Positions 13,125 to 25,299 of a DNA stretch of 64,000 bases are shown in pieces. Made by a program: the position numbers and the translations under genes. The stretch comes from Sphagnum compactum (Eukaryota; Bryophyta; Sphagnopsida; Sphagnales): NCBI GenBank assembly GCA_965153455.1, contig OZ234501.1, positions 2,232,001 to 2,296,000 on the forward strand, read 5' to 3'. The notes below the pieces were generated by a model, which had not been told where the DNA came from, made no database searches, and saw nothing but the letters and a program-made list of their open reading frames with translations. How positions within the stretch are numbered: the stretch's first letter is position 1; each line of letters opens with the position of its first letter.

Positions 13125-13520
13125 AAAATCTTCAGCTTTTTGGGAGTGCATCATTATGTGAAACACAAGCCACAAGGTTTTGGATATTATCTTGCACAAA
13201 GTCTAGAGACAAAATGGGGTATTTGTAAGCACAACATAACAACATTCATTGGCTATTATGGTTTCATGCTTACTTCGAATGAATTTGGAACATCTTTGGA
13301 GGATGTTTTGAAAATAGCCTTCAAGCTCTACAAGCTCAACTACCTCAAAGGTCAATCTTTTGCTACATTCATTGTTCATTACTTTTGGAAGACATGGCCA
13401 AATGGGTTGATATTGAGTTGAAGGAGAGCATTCCCATGAAGCACAAATTACCTATGACTAGCACAATGGATGTATGTAAAGGATTGCAAAATTGTGGCAT
13501 CCTTCAGTGATGGCAAGGGG
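13125..13520 (+). pseudogene. Remnant of NAM-associated/Harbinger-linked plant domain
   Basis: An open frame (part of 13062-13421) carries the spaced pattern of a plant-specific domain found in NAM-associated C-terminal proteins and PIF/Harbinger-linked DNA-binding genes: GKWAKIFSFL, SLETKWGI, FIGYYG, FGTSLEDVL, FKLYK and KGQSFA, ending where HCW..L is normally seen. The frame breaks near 13383: the expected continuation (WVDIELKESIPMKHK, Lys-rich) is read in another frame to about 13470. No start, introns or N-terminal half can be identified, so this is a broken copy. Recognition rests on remembered family pattern, not on a search. Confidence 0.5.
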
Positions 13521-15081
13521 AAGCTTCCAAACCAAGTTCCACAAGGGAACAAAGTTGCAAATGAAGATCGAAAGATTTAATTATTGAAAGATTGTATTGT
13601 GCACGAACATGCAAGTGAAAAGCAATTCTGGATGGGTGAAAGTACATTACACTGTCCATAAAATGTTGTCACAAGGCAACTTTTGCAAAATTTTGATATT
13701 TGTAATTGGCCATGTAATTAAATATACTCAACTAAAATGAAAAAGGATTTAACACTACAATGTTATATACAATATAATCACATTGTATGAATTTCATGAA
13801 TAGTTTTTGAATAACTATAACATAATGGACTTTCAAAGGAGTACCCAAGAACTTATAACAATGCATAATTAATGAGTATGGACTCCATGCACCTTCATAT
13901 AATGCTTTTAATGAGTAAAGACTCAATGATAATATGATGTGATAACATTGATACCAAAGATGACTTTTTGGAAGGATTTTGATGATTGATATTTTTTATG
14001 TACCGTGAATAATGGTTTTTTTTATTAAGTCCTTTATTTAATGAAAATAATAGTTTAAAAGCTCATCTTTCAAATTTAAATTCTCCGTAATGTAACTTAG
14101 GGTTGAAATTTTTTTTTATAATAAAATTTTAATGATAACTTGTAAAATGACTTGTGTGATTCAAGGTATCATGCTTTCACACGACATTCGTAATGTTAAT
14201 TTATGTAATTATGTCAATAAGAGGAGCTTATACATTGTTTGGTTGTTGGCACAAGTTCACCATCACTATCCAATTTTGAGATGACAACTTTGAATTTTAA
14301 TTTTGGTGCCAACACAAGTTTTAGGCCCGGCCCCCTTTACATTAGGAGTTAGGGCTAAAAAAACTTGGAGCCAATATCGAACATTTTTGGCTTGTTGTTT
14401 GGCCCCAACTTACTCATAAATGCTAAAACATTAACATCAAGATATTAATAAATGCTGGAACATTGGCCCCAAAGATTGCAAAATAGATGCCATTTGTTAA
14501 GGGAATAGGTATATTACATAGTTTTTGGGACTTACAAGGCATTATGGATAGGAATAGGCCATTAGATAATTGGGGGTTTGAATTTTGAATTCTTGTTGAG
14601 TTTTGTGGTTCATGTTGATGGTGACTTGGGGACTGCCCAAGAATGGGAGTTTTGGGAAAGTGGAGGACATTCGTAAACACATACTTTGGAGTAAGAATAG
14701 AGATGTAAGTACTTTGTAGAAAAACTACAAATTCTGGTGTTTGACATTACAAATTTGATTTGCTGTTTGATTACACTTCAATAGAACATGAATTTTTGTT
14801 GTAATTTTGTTGAATTTTCAGCAAACAAGGAAATATAAATTTCTTCATTGATTCCATATTCAATTTGTTGTGTGAATCATATGTGGTATTAAAAATATCA
14901 TGAAATTGAATTGTAATTATGTTTGTAGTTATTTTTACATTGTATTTTGGATTACAAATTCTGATTATCAGAAATAATCATGAATCTAATGTTTCAATGG
15001 ACTACAGATAGATGTGTGTCTAGGATCCGTGCAAACTTGTGAATGAGTATATTTGTAGTGCAAATTTATTGTTAAAAGTAA
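13521..15081. other. Intergenic stretch, no gene recognised
   Basis: AT-rich, with minus-strand frames at 13732-13926 and 14423-14680 that show no known motif. A TTTAGGCCCGGCCCCC phrase near 14322 stands out in composition only. Confidence 0.4.
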
Positions 15082-15369
15082 GTGTGGAGTGGTTCTAAAG
15101 GAATTAAATCCACATCTACCACCATCGAACACAGGCTAACCACTGTAATTGAAAACATACTTTATGTGAAGCAAACATGCCTTAGAAGCAAGGAGTATTT
15201 GGTGAAATACATGGGTTGCCATCATAAGGAGGCAATATGGATAAAGCTTGCTCACCTATACCACTTGCCAAAAATGGTAATTAAGTTTGAACAAAAATGG
15301 GGTCACAAATTTGGAGTGAAAAGGATTCGAAGAAAAAAAAGACCCACCTGCAAGCGACCTAAATATTGA
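15082..15369 (+). pseudogene. Chromodomain end of Ty3/gypsy integrase (chromovirus-type)
   Basis: The frame encodes a recognisable integrase-tail chromodomain: VIENILYVKQT, then SKEYLVKYMGCHHKEAIW, then HLPKMVIKFEQKWG. The aromatic and hydrophobic layout (Y of EYLVKY, W of EAIW) matches chromodomains that plant chromoviruses carry after the integrase. A basic tail (RIRRKKRP) follows, then a stop. The rest of pol is not visible upstream, so this is only the 3' coding end of an element. A polypurine tract follows 18 bases after the stop, the expected layout for the element's 3' end. Confidence 0.75.
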
Positions 15370-15386
15370 TGAAGACATCGACCTCT

Positions 15387-15400
15387 AAAGTGGGGGAAAA
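15387..15400 (+). other. Polypurine tract-like AAAGTGGGGGAAAA
   Basis: A purine run just after the chromodomain stop, of the type used to prime plus-strand synthesis in LTR retrotransposons. It is followed by CACCCGC rather than TG, so an LTR start here is unclear. A near copy sits at 16027-16040 followed by TGACATGCCC. Confidence 0.5.
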
Positions 15401-16026
15401 CACCCGCAAAATTAACTACTCAATAAACAAGGGTTAAAGGTTTTCGCGAATGTGGTTGGCTATCAAAAGGTTAAGGCTCACAGGGAATTAGTGGCTAGGA
15501 TAGGCAAGGGAATGGAAATCGACATAAATGGATTTTGGGTTGAATTCAAATCGAAAAAATTCAAGGTTTGATTAGGCGAAATCAAGGTGGTGGTGCGTGC
15601 AAAAAAAATGGCACATCCCTAAATGGAAAAGTCAGACTTCTTGTGCATGAACTCACGATTCATATCCTAGTTGGGTAAAGGGGATTTGGACTGTAAAGCC
15701 CTAGTCTAACACCATTTGTTGGCATGTTTGCAACCTTCATCCAACATGGTGGTCATAATTCCTAAGCTAAAACTCGAAGTGAACTCCAAAGATGAAAAAG
15801 ATGATGGTCAAATAAGGGGGATTTGATGGAAGACACTACGTGAACGCATTGGGTGAAAATGGAGGACACACTCAGTAAAACCTCATACATTGAGAACACA
15901 AAGACACAATGCAAATGGACTTTGTCGATCAAGAAGTAGTTAATCCAAGAAGGGGTTGAAAAAGGAGATGGTGAAAGCACCTAGGCAGTCATGCAGAGAA
16001 ATGTCAACAAGGTTGTTGACATCTCT
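15401..16026 (+). other. Degraded 3' retroelement DNA between two polypurine tracts
   Basis: No open frame with a known motif. The last part before the second tract (GACATCTCTAAAGTGGGGGA) resembles the sequence around the first tract (GACATCGACCTCTAAAGTGG), suggesting that two related element ends lie close together. Confidence 0.4.
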
Positions 16027-16040
16027 AAAGTGGGGGAGAA
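16027..16040 (+). other. Polypurine tract before LTR-like start
   Basis: AAAGTGGGGGAGAA directly followed by TGACATGCCC at 16041. A purine tract abutting a TG dinucleotide is the normal junction between internal DNA and 3' LTR in Ty3/gypsy elements. Confidence 0.6.
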
Positions 16041-17281
16041 TGACATGCCCTTTTAGGCGGACCCTCAAGTGTGGGGGCTCGCCTAGTTGGGGCCCAAGTC
16101 CAAACTACCATGGGGCGGCCCCCATGGTGGCTTGGCTTGGGTTATGAATCTAAGTGTTGGGCAAGGTTCAACTCTCGATTTGACAGACTCACGAACCGCA
16201 TAGGTGCCAACGAATGACGATTTGAGGAAGGGAGCCTGGAACATTAGTCGCGGTGCACTAAGTCATCGAACTAGGTGAAGTTTGTGATTAGGCTGAAAGA
16301 CGAGAGTTGGTAATCCCAAGTAACAAGGCCTTGGATCACTTGGGAAGATTGCAATAAGTATTAGAACACTTGTCTAGAGGTCGAGGTTAACCCAAGGTAG
16401 TGAGGCAAGTCTGAATGCCAAAGCTTCACCAAGTGCGTGATTTTTCATGTGTAGGTGACATAAGCATTTAGAGCGACACAAAAATGAAACAAGGTGATAT
16501 GAGAATGACATTAACACATAAACAAGTGTGATAAACACCCTAGCACGATGCCCTTCCCTTCCCTAAACAGAACTGAATTTGAAAGTAACCTGTTGCAAGG
16601 AGCTTATAGATTAGTAAGGTACATCCCAGCCTACTTGAAAGTCCTGCCAATCGAAGTACCTGCAAATTCAAAGAAAAAAATTAGGTCAATACTGTACATT
16701 TTGCACGAACCAAGGAATGTAGTCTCGCTGAACAAATCTGAAGAGGACCGCTGACAAATCTGGTCAATTCTGCAAAAGAGGGCCGCTGGTGCCGAATAAA
16801 GTGCTTACTGCAGGACCAGTAGGCATTTCTAGAGTACCAGGGCAGTTGTAGAGGACCTTCACTATTTTGAGGTGCGGCCTGGTGACAAGGGATTGCGGAA
16901 CCCAGAAGGGCCGAGTGGGCCATCCTTGTGGACAATGATTTTGGTCTGTCTTTTTCTTAATGGTTCACGTTCCTAAATTGATTGCATGTGGTCCTTTGCC
17001 CCCCTTCCTTCCCCCGTCCCATACCTGGAGAGCTCATACGGTACTGTCAGTCCAACAATGCCAGTACAGCAGCAATGCTAGTACAAGGGGACAGAAGAGT
17101 CATACTGGATCTTTTGACTAAAATCTTTAACGCTTGAAAGGAAAACCCTGCAGTACCAACTTTCCAGCGTGGGAAATCAGCAATGCTGCAGAAGATCTTA
17201 GATACCTGACAAAGATTTCATATTATAATCGCTACAGAAATACCAAGGAAAAAATTTGCCTGTTGTCTAATGTGTATGAAT

Positions 17282-17383
17282 GGGAGGGTTCTTATGCCTA
17301 CTCCTCAATAGTGGGAGAGTTCTTATACGTATAAGTAGGCATAATTTTCCTCCCACCCGAGGAGTAGGCATAATATCCCTCCC
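17282..17383. repeat. Nested inverted repeat (102-bp foldback)
   Basis: Outer 25-bp arms 17282-17306 and 17359-17383 pair with two mismatches. Inside them, GTGGGAG (17311-17317) pairs with CTCCCAC (17350-17356). At the centre CTTATACGTATAAG (17322-17335) is a perfect 14-bp palindrome. The words ATGCCTACTCCTC and GAGGAGTAGGCAT form the core of the outer arms. Confidence 0.9.
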
Positions 17384-17391
17384 AATTTGTA

Positions 17392-17433
17392 GGAGGGAAA
17401 TTCATGGATATAAGGTGCCCTCCACATACACTA
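17392..17433 (+). repeat. Dispersed repeat block shared with 60524-60565
   Basis: GAGGGAAATTCATGG followed by AAGGTGCCCTCCACATACA; 35 of 42 bases match the block at 60524-60565 without gaps. Both lie downstream of similar CCTACTCC-containing DNA, consistent with two copies of the same LTR family. Confidence 0.75.
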
Positions 17434-17460
17434 CAAATTTTCTCTGAATCCTTTACAAAT

Positions 17461-20400
17461 ATGCAAACACCTCTTACATAGCAGTTGAGTCATTCTTTAA
17501 AGTAGAAAAGGCCCTGGGAGAAGGGTATTTTATGCTTTAGGATGAAATGTGTTCATATAGATACAAGATTTGAGGTACTCAACACCGGGGAGGTAGGCGA
17601 AGTGCTATTCAAAATTTGGAAGGGTTGGAAGATCGACCTTTCTATTGCTTAAAACTCATCAAATTTTCTTTCCGAACTTGGATGAGACTTTACTAAATCT
17701 TCAGAAATATTTCTTATTTGAGATCTAGATATACACTGGATATTTGTGCCTTGAAATGGTAAGTCCTGCACTTCTGGAATAGGAGCCTGTGTTTTTCTTT
17801 CGGCAAGTTATCATCAGAATTCTACTTTTTTTCTAAAAGGGCAGAGCTACCATAACAAAGGGAAAAAGAGGGGGTTAGTCATTCAAAATCCCCTAAAAAC
17901 TGTTCTGTTTGGGGAAGGTGTCAACACATTTATGTCTACTAGGTACAGTTTTAAGAGTTCCTTGAAATAATTAATGTTGCCAGTTGAGTCCAAGGGATGC
18001 TTGGGAACCTGGCTCCCTCAGAAAATTGAAAGAAAACACTGATAGGAGGCTCTTCAACATGTTCCCAATAGCTCTTCACTTTACCCCATATCCTTTGCCC
18101 TAAGTTCTAGGGTAACCTATAACCAGCCCAAAGGAGGAGATTACAACATATCTATTTTGGCACTGTCCAAAGCTCAATTAATTTTTCTGTGATGGGCCAA
18201 TAAAAGATAATATCACAAAAGAAAAAAAAACTTTGGAGGTCCCCACAACTAATTAATATTAGTCACAATAATCCACTCCTGTTACTACAGATCAATGTCA
18301 ACTCAAGCTTGTGTCATGACGAATGGTTTTAATCTTTTGTCAATGAGGCCTATTCAACTTATCCACATAAGCACATGTAGCTGACTTGCAAGAAAAGACT
18401 GTGAGAAAAGGCTCTCAATGACCTCCAGTTCTAGCTTTATTTAATCAGAATGCAAAAGAGTTTCTTCTCATTTGGTTGATAAGACTCATCAAAGGAGAAT
18501 TTCTTGTCACAACTTTAATGTTTTTCTTTTCAATGTTGTTATTGAGCACCTTGTGTGTTGATGTTGCAATGGTGAGAAGATGGAGAGACAAAAGCAGAAA
18601 GACAGAGATGATGGTGGTGGTGTTTGGTAGAGAAAACTAGAGCTAAGCCCATAAACAATTTGTGTTGAGTAGGGAGGAATGAAGATAAGTGTTATTAGGA
18701 TGATCATAGTGCATATGTGTTAGCATTCTCTTCAATGTTGTTCTATAGTTAAGGATGATTTCTGTTGCATTATTCTTCTTATAGAACATGTTGTCACATG
18801 ACAATTGAAAGATGGGGAATATCAAATGATAACTATAGATATCCCTAAAGGTTCCATTGTAGATGGGGAGTTTTTATCTTGAACAATTGTGGAATCCTAA
18901 TCACAAAACAACCCTATGGGTTTATGAATGAGCTTTGATTGATTATGGTTCAAGTTTTTGCAAAATGGGAATGCAAGTTGATTTTTAGAATTATTCTTGC
19001 AATTTGCATTTCACAAACAACCTTATGGGTTTGTCATTAGCGTTCATATGTGAATCTAAATGCTAATAGATTGATGAATATGTTGAGAATTTTTTACTTT
19101 TTGTTCATTGGAATTATGGGAAGAATGAATAGACAGGGGATTTGTGGGAATCATAATAGATATGAAATTTTGGATTGTCATTTTGCAAGCCAATTAGTTG
19201 TTGATTGTTGATGTCATTTTTTAGGAAGAAAACAAAAGTGGAGGTTTGAAGGTGTATTCTAATAAGTAAATGTGGTGATGTTTCTAAGGGGCAAATGGTT
19301 GTTGGTAGACAATGAATCATAATGTTTTGGGTTCCATAGGAATGTGACTTGCTTGTGGGATGGTATTTGGCATATACAAAAATTCAACATGCATTGAAGT
19401 GATATGGAAATGATGGAAATTTGGGTGCATGTCTTGTTGTGAATTTATGTCTATTTGAAATGTGGGTGTTGAATTAGGAATTGGGCTTGAGAGAGGAACC
19501 AAATATGGCACATAATAAAGCATGATCCTCCCATTTCTCTAGTAAATATGTATGTGAAGCAAAAAATTTACATGGAAATTTGTATATTTATATGTATGTT
19601 AGATTTGTAAGTTTGAATAAATAAATGCATTAAGGCAAGTTGTAAAAGTGTTATGGAGAATTTTTTTTTGTCTACATGAATAACTTAACATTGTTAGTGG
19701 TATATATTATATATGTGGTGGTGTCCTAGAAATGAATACCCTAATTTTTGGCTACAATAACTCCATGCATGCATTTTCAAATATTTTAACCCTAGGATGA
19801 CATTCTTCTTTGAATTCAAAAACTACATGAGTAAAAATATAAGGTGCCATATATTGGTTTTAAAATTAATTTTATAATAGGGTTATTTTTATTATGGTAA
19901 TAGTTTATAATTAATATAGGTATGCGTTAATCCCTATATGTATATCATATGTATTAAAAATTTAAGTATTAATTGTTGATAGGTTCAATTAATAGGTTAA
20001 TAGATAAAACTAGTACTAATAAATGAACTACATGGAAATCTTGATTGCAATGATTGCAAGCATGACATTTTTATTAAAAAAAACATATATTCATTGAATT
20101 TGTCTTTTTTTTGTTTTTTTTTAATGAAGTGGAATGGTTGATGGTTCAAAACATAATATATGTATGCTACATGTCTAGCATGAATTATAATTTATCCATC
20201 CAAAGGAGCAAATGGTTGTATTTTTTCATTACATCTTTCAAACCCTCAAAAAGTGTGAGTTATCATGTGTTCCTTCTTTTTAATCAAGTATCATAACTCA
20301 ATGCAAAAAAAATAAAATAAAAATTTTGATGGTTTAAATGTGTGTGTATCAAAATGTTGGGTATTAATAGGGTGGGAAAAGGGGTCACTTGCTTAATACC

Positions 20401-21400
20401 CCCAAACAATACCTTGTTTCATGTAGGTAATGTGGAATTTTAACACTTAATGTGCCCCCAAGATTTCAACATGTATATGCAATTGTTTTACTATTATTTT
20501 TTTCATAAGACCTTTTGTGAATTATTTTGTGCCAAAAATTAGTCAATGATATGATATATTCTTATATTCAATTAACAAACCATGTCATTTAATCAAAATA
20601 AAGAACAATTTATTCTTATGTATGATGTTTTCATTTAGTTGATAAAACTCATTGAAGGATAATTTCTTCACAATTTTTAAAAACACAGGGTACTAAAATG
20701 CACACCCATCTATGCCACTATTTTTGGTGGACTATCCAATGTCTAGGTGTTCCATACCAAGGATCTTGGATGGGATCATATGTTCATACATGAAAACATG
20801 GATGGCTTTGGATAGTGATGAAATAGTCATGTAAATGAAAGGTTCAATGTACAAATCTTAGTATGCTAAGAATTGATGAGGGAAGGTATTTGGGACCAGA
20901 GGTAGATTCACACATGGTGTTAGGGATCCCAATGGTAACCTCCCCTACATTGATTTTAATTTTTTTTAAAGTGTTATGTCTTTTGCATAATCTACCATCA
21001 ATTGTGATGATAACTATCATCAAAAGTGGTTCACACCAAGCACTTAAACAATAGTAATTAAAGTTACTTTGTAGTTACCAAACCTACCACATGCTTATAA
21101 TATTCACACATGGTGGTAGATAAATGTGAAGGCTATGCAATGTGCACAAGGTACATAATGAGATTGTTTTCATCTTTGGTGGCATCATTGTTTTTGACTT
21201 GCACACTTTGTTTTATTATTTTATAATCTCCTTGTGACATTGTTGCATTGCTCTTTGAATATGTGTGAGGGTTTGGTTTTAGTTTTTGCATTTGTGTGTG
21301 TTGTTTTTTAAAGGGTATGTTTTAAATCTCTATGTTTGGATGTTTTTAGGTTTTATGTTTTTGTGTTTGCACTTTACATTCACTCACATGTTGTATCTTC
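17461..21400. other. Long intergenic stretch, no gene recognised
   Basis: Open frames on the minus strand (18507-18825, 19114-19523) and plus strand (20111-20296, 20863-21054) lack known motifs and intron-like borders. DNA is AT-rich with a long T-rich patch near 20100. I see no RNA gene or element end. Confidence 0.4.
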
Positions 21401-21723
21401 CTTTGGTAGTTGCAAACTACAATGCACCACATGGATGGTCATATTAACAACTTTTTCAAAGCCAACTTGTTACCTTATTTAAAAGTTGTCATGGTAGGGA
21501 TGAAGGGTACCATATTAGAGCACAAGTCAAAGCTACTATCACCTATGAGAAGAACATGGGTGATGCAAATTACTATTTGAAAATTGCTTGAACCACTTAC
21601 AAAACTAAAAAAATCAATTGACCCAAAAAGGGTTAACCTTGTATGTAGTCAATATTAATGCCACAAGATTGGGCATACCAAGGAGTGATGTTACTAGAAG
21701 TTGGAAACCAAACATAAAACAAG

Positions 21724-21957
21724 TTGAAGGAGAAGAAGGAGGTTCCGATGAATGAACTTTATGCACAACAAACAAAAGGAACTAAAAATCAATCAAATAA
21801 ACAAGGCAACCATAATGTAGGAACTAAAGGTGTTCCAATAATTTATTATTGTTTCGGTTGTGGATCAATTGAGCACAAGATCATCTATGATTATCTTCAT
21901 ATCCAAGCAAACACAAGAAATTTTCAAGGAAAAAACCTCCACTATGGAAACAAATAA
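21724..21957 (+). pseudogene. Gag end with CCHC-like zinc knuckle
   Basis: The frame holds CFGCGSIEHKI, the first three ligands of a retroviral-type zinc knuckle (Cys-X2-Cys-X4-His). The fourth ligand position reads Tyr (IIYDYLH), so the finger is broken. Upstream (21430-21720) a Gag-like, Lys/Ile-rich stretch is broken by stops. Gag of LTR retrotransposons coats the RNA in the particle; this copy cannot make a complete one. Confidence 0.55.
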
Positions 21958-22399
21958 GGAGGATGTTGTCAACATGGTTCTAGTAGTAAGCATTAGAAAC
22001 AAACTAGCATAAAGTTCTATACCTTTCAAGGATAAGGAGCAGGTAGGAAGGCCAAGACTATAATTAATTGGACTGAAAAAGATAAGTTGTAGAGATATAT
22101 TAAAGCTACCATTCAATAGATACAAGAAAAGGAACCTCTTTTGTGACTAAAACAACTTAAAGAGACCAATGGCATTAATAGCTTCCTAGGTGCTACCACT
22201 AAAAGAGGATCTACCAAAAATGAAGGTGCATCAAAATATTTGGTAATATCAAAAATGCCATTACAAAAATAATTTTGATATTATAGGAAATTGGGGAACA
22301 ATGGTAAAAAACAAACATGCCTTCACAATGGGGCAACTTTTTTATTTGGTTCTAGATCTAAAATAATATGTTCGTGCTAAACTTTCCCCTATCAAAAAA

Positions 22400-22760
22400 T
22401 TTATTGTTTCTCCAAAACCTATTCCCATAATAGTTTTCACAGCCATAGATATTCTTATGGCAGTTATTCAAATACATGGGGAAAAACTTAGTGGATGATG
22501 TGTTGTTGGATGGAGAATCTGAAATGAACATTATCACTGAGGGCTTAAAAAAAATTTAAGGCTACCTATCCTTTGATAACTAGTTCTTTATACCCTTAGG
22601 ATGACAAATCAAATCCTATGTAAAATCATTAGGGTTGATTAAAGACTTGAAAATTCACATTCATGGAATTCCATACATTGTTACTTTTACAATAATGAGC
22701 AATAATGTATTGGATGCTAGTTATTCCATGTTGTTAACACATCCATGATTACATAATGCT
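22400..22760 (+). pseudogene. Aspartic protease remnant of Ty3/gypsy
   Basis: Across frames one reads LLDGESEMNII (in place of a D-G-G-S-type active site segment), then SLGLIKDLKIHIHGIPY, then NNVLDASYSMLL. These three blocks, in this order and spacing, mark the retropepsin-like protease of plant Ty3/gypsy elements. At least one stop and frameshifts interrupt it. Confidence 0.55.
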
Positions 22761-23229
22761 AAGGTTATTCATGATTAGTAACAATTTGATCAATAACCAA
22801 ATGTAATGGGATAATGTGCACCATAACCATCATCAAACACTTGGATAATCATACCAAGTGATCGAAAGTGCTACTTTGTTACGGCTTCATCAATAAAGTG
22901 AGTGATGAAGAAGAGGAAGTTCTTCTAGAAGCCAAACCAAATTTGTTCACAATTGGGATTATCACACTACTTTAGAATCAAAAATCATCATCACCACAAT
23001 AATTAGTTAAAAATTTGGTAATAATGATTTCATTTATGATTTTCCACATACTTTAGGTGAAATTTCGATAGATAATCTTGCCAAAATTAAGGTATAAGAT
23101 TTGAAAACAACTAAGTGGAGGTCCCTACCAAAAGAAATCAAGGTTAAGAACTTGAACTTGGGAATTGAAGCAAAACCCTAGATGGTGAAAATCAATATAC
23201 ATCTTGATTCCTAAACAAATCATAAGATA

Positions 23230-24065
23230 GAAAAGTTACTAAGGAGTGTTAAAAAGGATGTTTTTGCATGGACCTATAGGGATGTAAAGGGGATAATTCC
23301 ACATATAGGTCAACATTGGATTAAGCTAAATACCACTACTCCATTAGCCCACCAAGCTAGGTATAAGATGAATCTTAATTACATAACAATGGTAAAGCAA
23401 GATTTGGACAAACTGTTTGTTGTAGGTTTCATGACCCCAATTGAAAAAGCTATTTGACTTTCTCCAATTGTAGTGCTACTAAAAAAAATGGGAGGTTGCA
23501 GATTTGCGTGGATTTCAAAAAACTTAATGTAATTACCAAAAAGGACCCATATCTTTTACCTTTATGAAGGAAGTTTTGGACATGGTGGCTGATCATGAAG
23601 TGTATTCCTTTTTGTACGATTTTGTAGTTATGACCAAATCATGATAGCCCCAAAGGACAAATATAAAATAACCTTCATCCCAAATTGGGGAACTTTCATC
23701 TGGCTAATCATGTTATTTGGATTCAAGAATGTCCCACCAACATACCAAAGGGTTGTCAATTTGGCTTTTCAAGAATATCTTGGTGTGTTTATGAAATTAT
23801 TTCTAAATGATCTTAATGTCTTCAATGACCTAACATGCATTTGGAAAAATTGCAATTGTATTTTGACAAACACCAAAAAATTGGTATTGGCTTTAACCTT
23901 GAAAAATGCATGTTTTTAGTGTATTCAAAAACGGATTTGGGTTCATAATATCCAAAGAGAGAAAAATATTGAATCCCAAGAAGAGTTTTGCAATTTTCAA
24001 CATGCCACCTCCAAAAACTCCTAAACACATCCAAGTCTTTTATAATATGGCCCAATTTTACCATT
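23230..24065 (+). pseudogene. Reverse transcriptase remnant, interrupted at 24065
   Basis: Recognisable RT blocks in several frames: VFAWTYRDVKGIIP, HQARYKMN, LSPIVVLLKK, then open frame 23641-23919 with IAPKDKYKITFIPNWGTF, MLFGFKNVPPTYQR and FMKLFLNDLNVF. The catalytic box that should read FLDD is FLND, so one metal-binding Asp is lost. Two or more frameshifts lie before 23641 and after 23910. The sequence stops matching at 24065, exactly where the CACTA-like insertion begins. RT copies element RNA to DNA; this copy is inactive. Confidence 0.75.
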
Positions 24066-24479
24066 CACTACACCAAAATGAATCTTAGTTCACTTTGGGT
24101 TTCACTAGATTTTGAATGAATTTGGACATTTTTACTATGGTGAAATTGGTTAACCCCTTAGTGAACCAGGACTAGTTGTTACGGATAGTGAATTGGTTCA
24201 CTAGTACCTAGTGAAAGAAGGTTATTCTTAAGTGAAATACAAATTTACCAAACCATTCATTTGTTAGTTAATTAATTAGGTAACATGAAAATCAATTAAA
24301 TTTAAATTATTTAATATATAATATTATTGATAATTTCATGATTTTTAGCGTATGAATTATTGACATGTGTCACTACCTAGGCTAGGTTAAAAACCTAACC
24401 TAAGCACATAGCCACATAATCAACCTAAGGTACTAGATATGAAAATATTTAGTCAACTTGCCATTGTTGACCACACACT

Positions 24480-24550
24480 CACCACTTGTGAGGTTTGATC
24501 CCATGACCTTTAAAATGGAGGCAAAACACCCCTACCATCAAGCCACCCAC
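24480..24550 (-). repeat. tRNA-like/SINE-head-like segment in CACTA element
   Basis: On the minus strand GTGGCTTGATGGTAG is followed about 40 bases on by GGGATCAAACC, fitting loose box A and box B patterns of a tRNA-type Pol III promoter with near-tRNA spacing. The stems that a real tRNA needs pair poorly, so it is not a tRNA gene. The same segment is in the sister element at 30883-30950. Confidence 0.4.
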
Positions 24551-25299
24551 TTGTTGTGACAATATGTTGCATTGCATTCTATTTATCAAATATTTCGGGG
24601 GATGATTGCATCCAATAAAAACATAAATTTTGAAATTTCATATCTTATTGAAATTTTGTTCAAATGAAATGATTCGAGTTTACTTTTTTTTAAAATTCAA
24701 TAATGTACATAATTACTTTTTTATTTCCTTTTGAAAGTGTAAAATCATTTGAAAAATAAAATAAAATTGAATATCATTATTTAATAACATTTCAATGATA
24801 AAAATGTTTAATAAATGAATAAATTTTTTGCTAATATAATAATACTACTTATGCTATGATACTTTCAACTATTATAAGACTATTTTTCATTAATCTAAAT
24901 TATTTCACCTTACATTATTTACGGTTATTTATGGTTATTCTTAATTACTTTTAACTATTTTTGGTTATTTCACCCTAGGCTACTTTTGGTTATTCTAAGT
25001 TACTTTTGACTATTTTATATTATTTTTGTTTATTTTAACCTATTTCACCTTAGGTTATTTTCAGCTATTGTAAATTATTTCACTTTAGGCTGCTTACATT
25101 TATTATAAGTTATTTTTGGCTATTTTAAGTTATTTCATCTTAGGTTATTTTTTTATTATGTGAGCCTATTATTGGTCGCTTTTGGCTATTGAAAGTTATT
25201 TCACCTTATGCCATTATTGGCAATTCTAGGCTATTGTAGGTTATTTCATTTTAAATTACTTTTGTCTATTGTACATTATTTCACCCTAGATTATTTTTG

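Larger units (their letters stand above)
16041..17460 (+). mobile_element. LTR-like region, right end not determined
   Basis: Starts with TG right after a polypurine tract. GC content is higher than in the neighbours. It contains a 9-bp palindromic stem at 16107-16128 and, near its far end, a strong foldback (17282-17383) and a 42-bp block shared with 60524-60565. The matching 5' LTR and the CA end were not found in the window, so the limits given are approximate and more than one element may be present. Confidence 0.4.

Noticed and set aside
15082-15369. Chromodomain considered as a host gene (HP1/CMT-like)
   Set aside because: The sequence pattern and following polypurine tract fit the integrase tail of a chromovirus, with no host-gene domains nearby.
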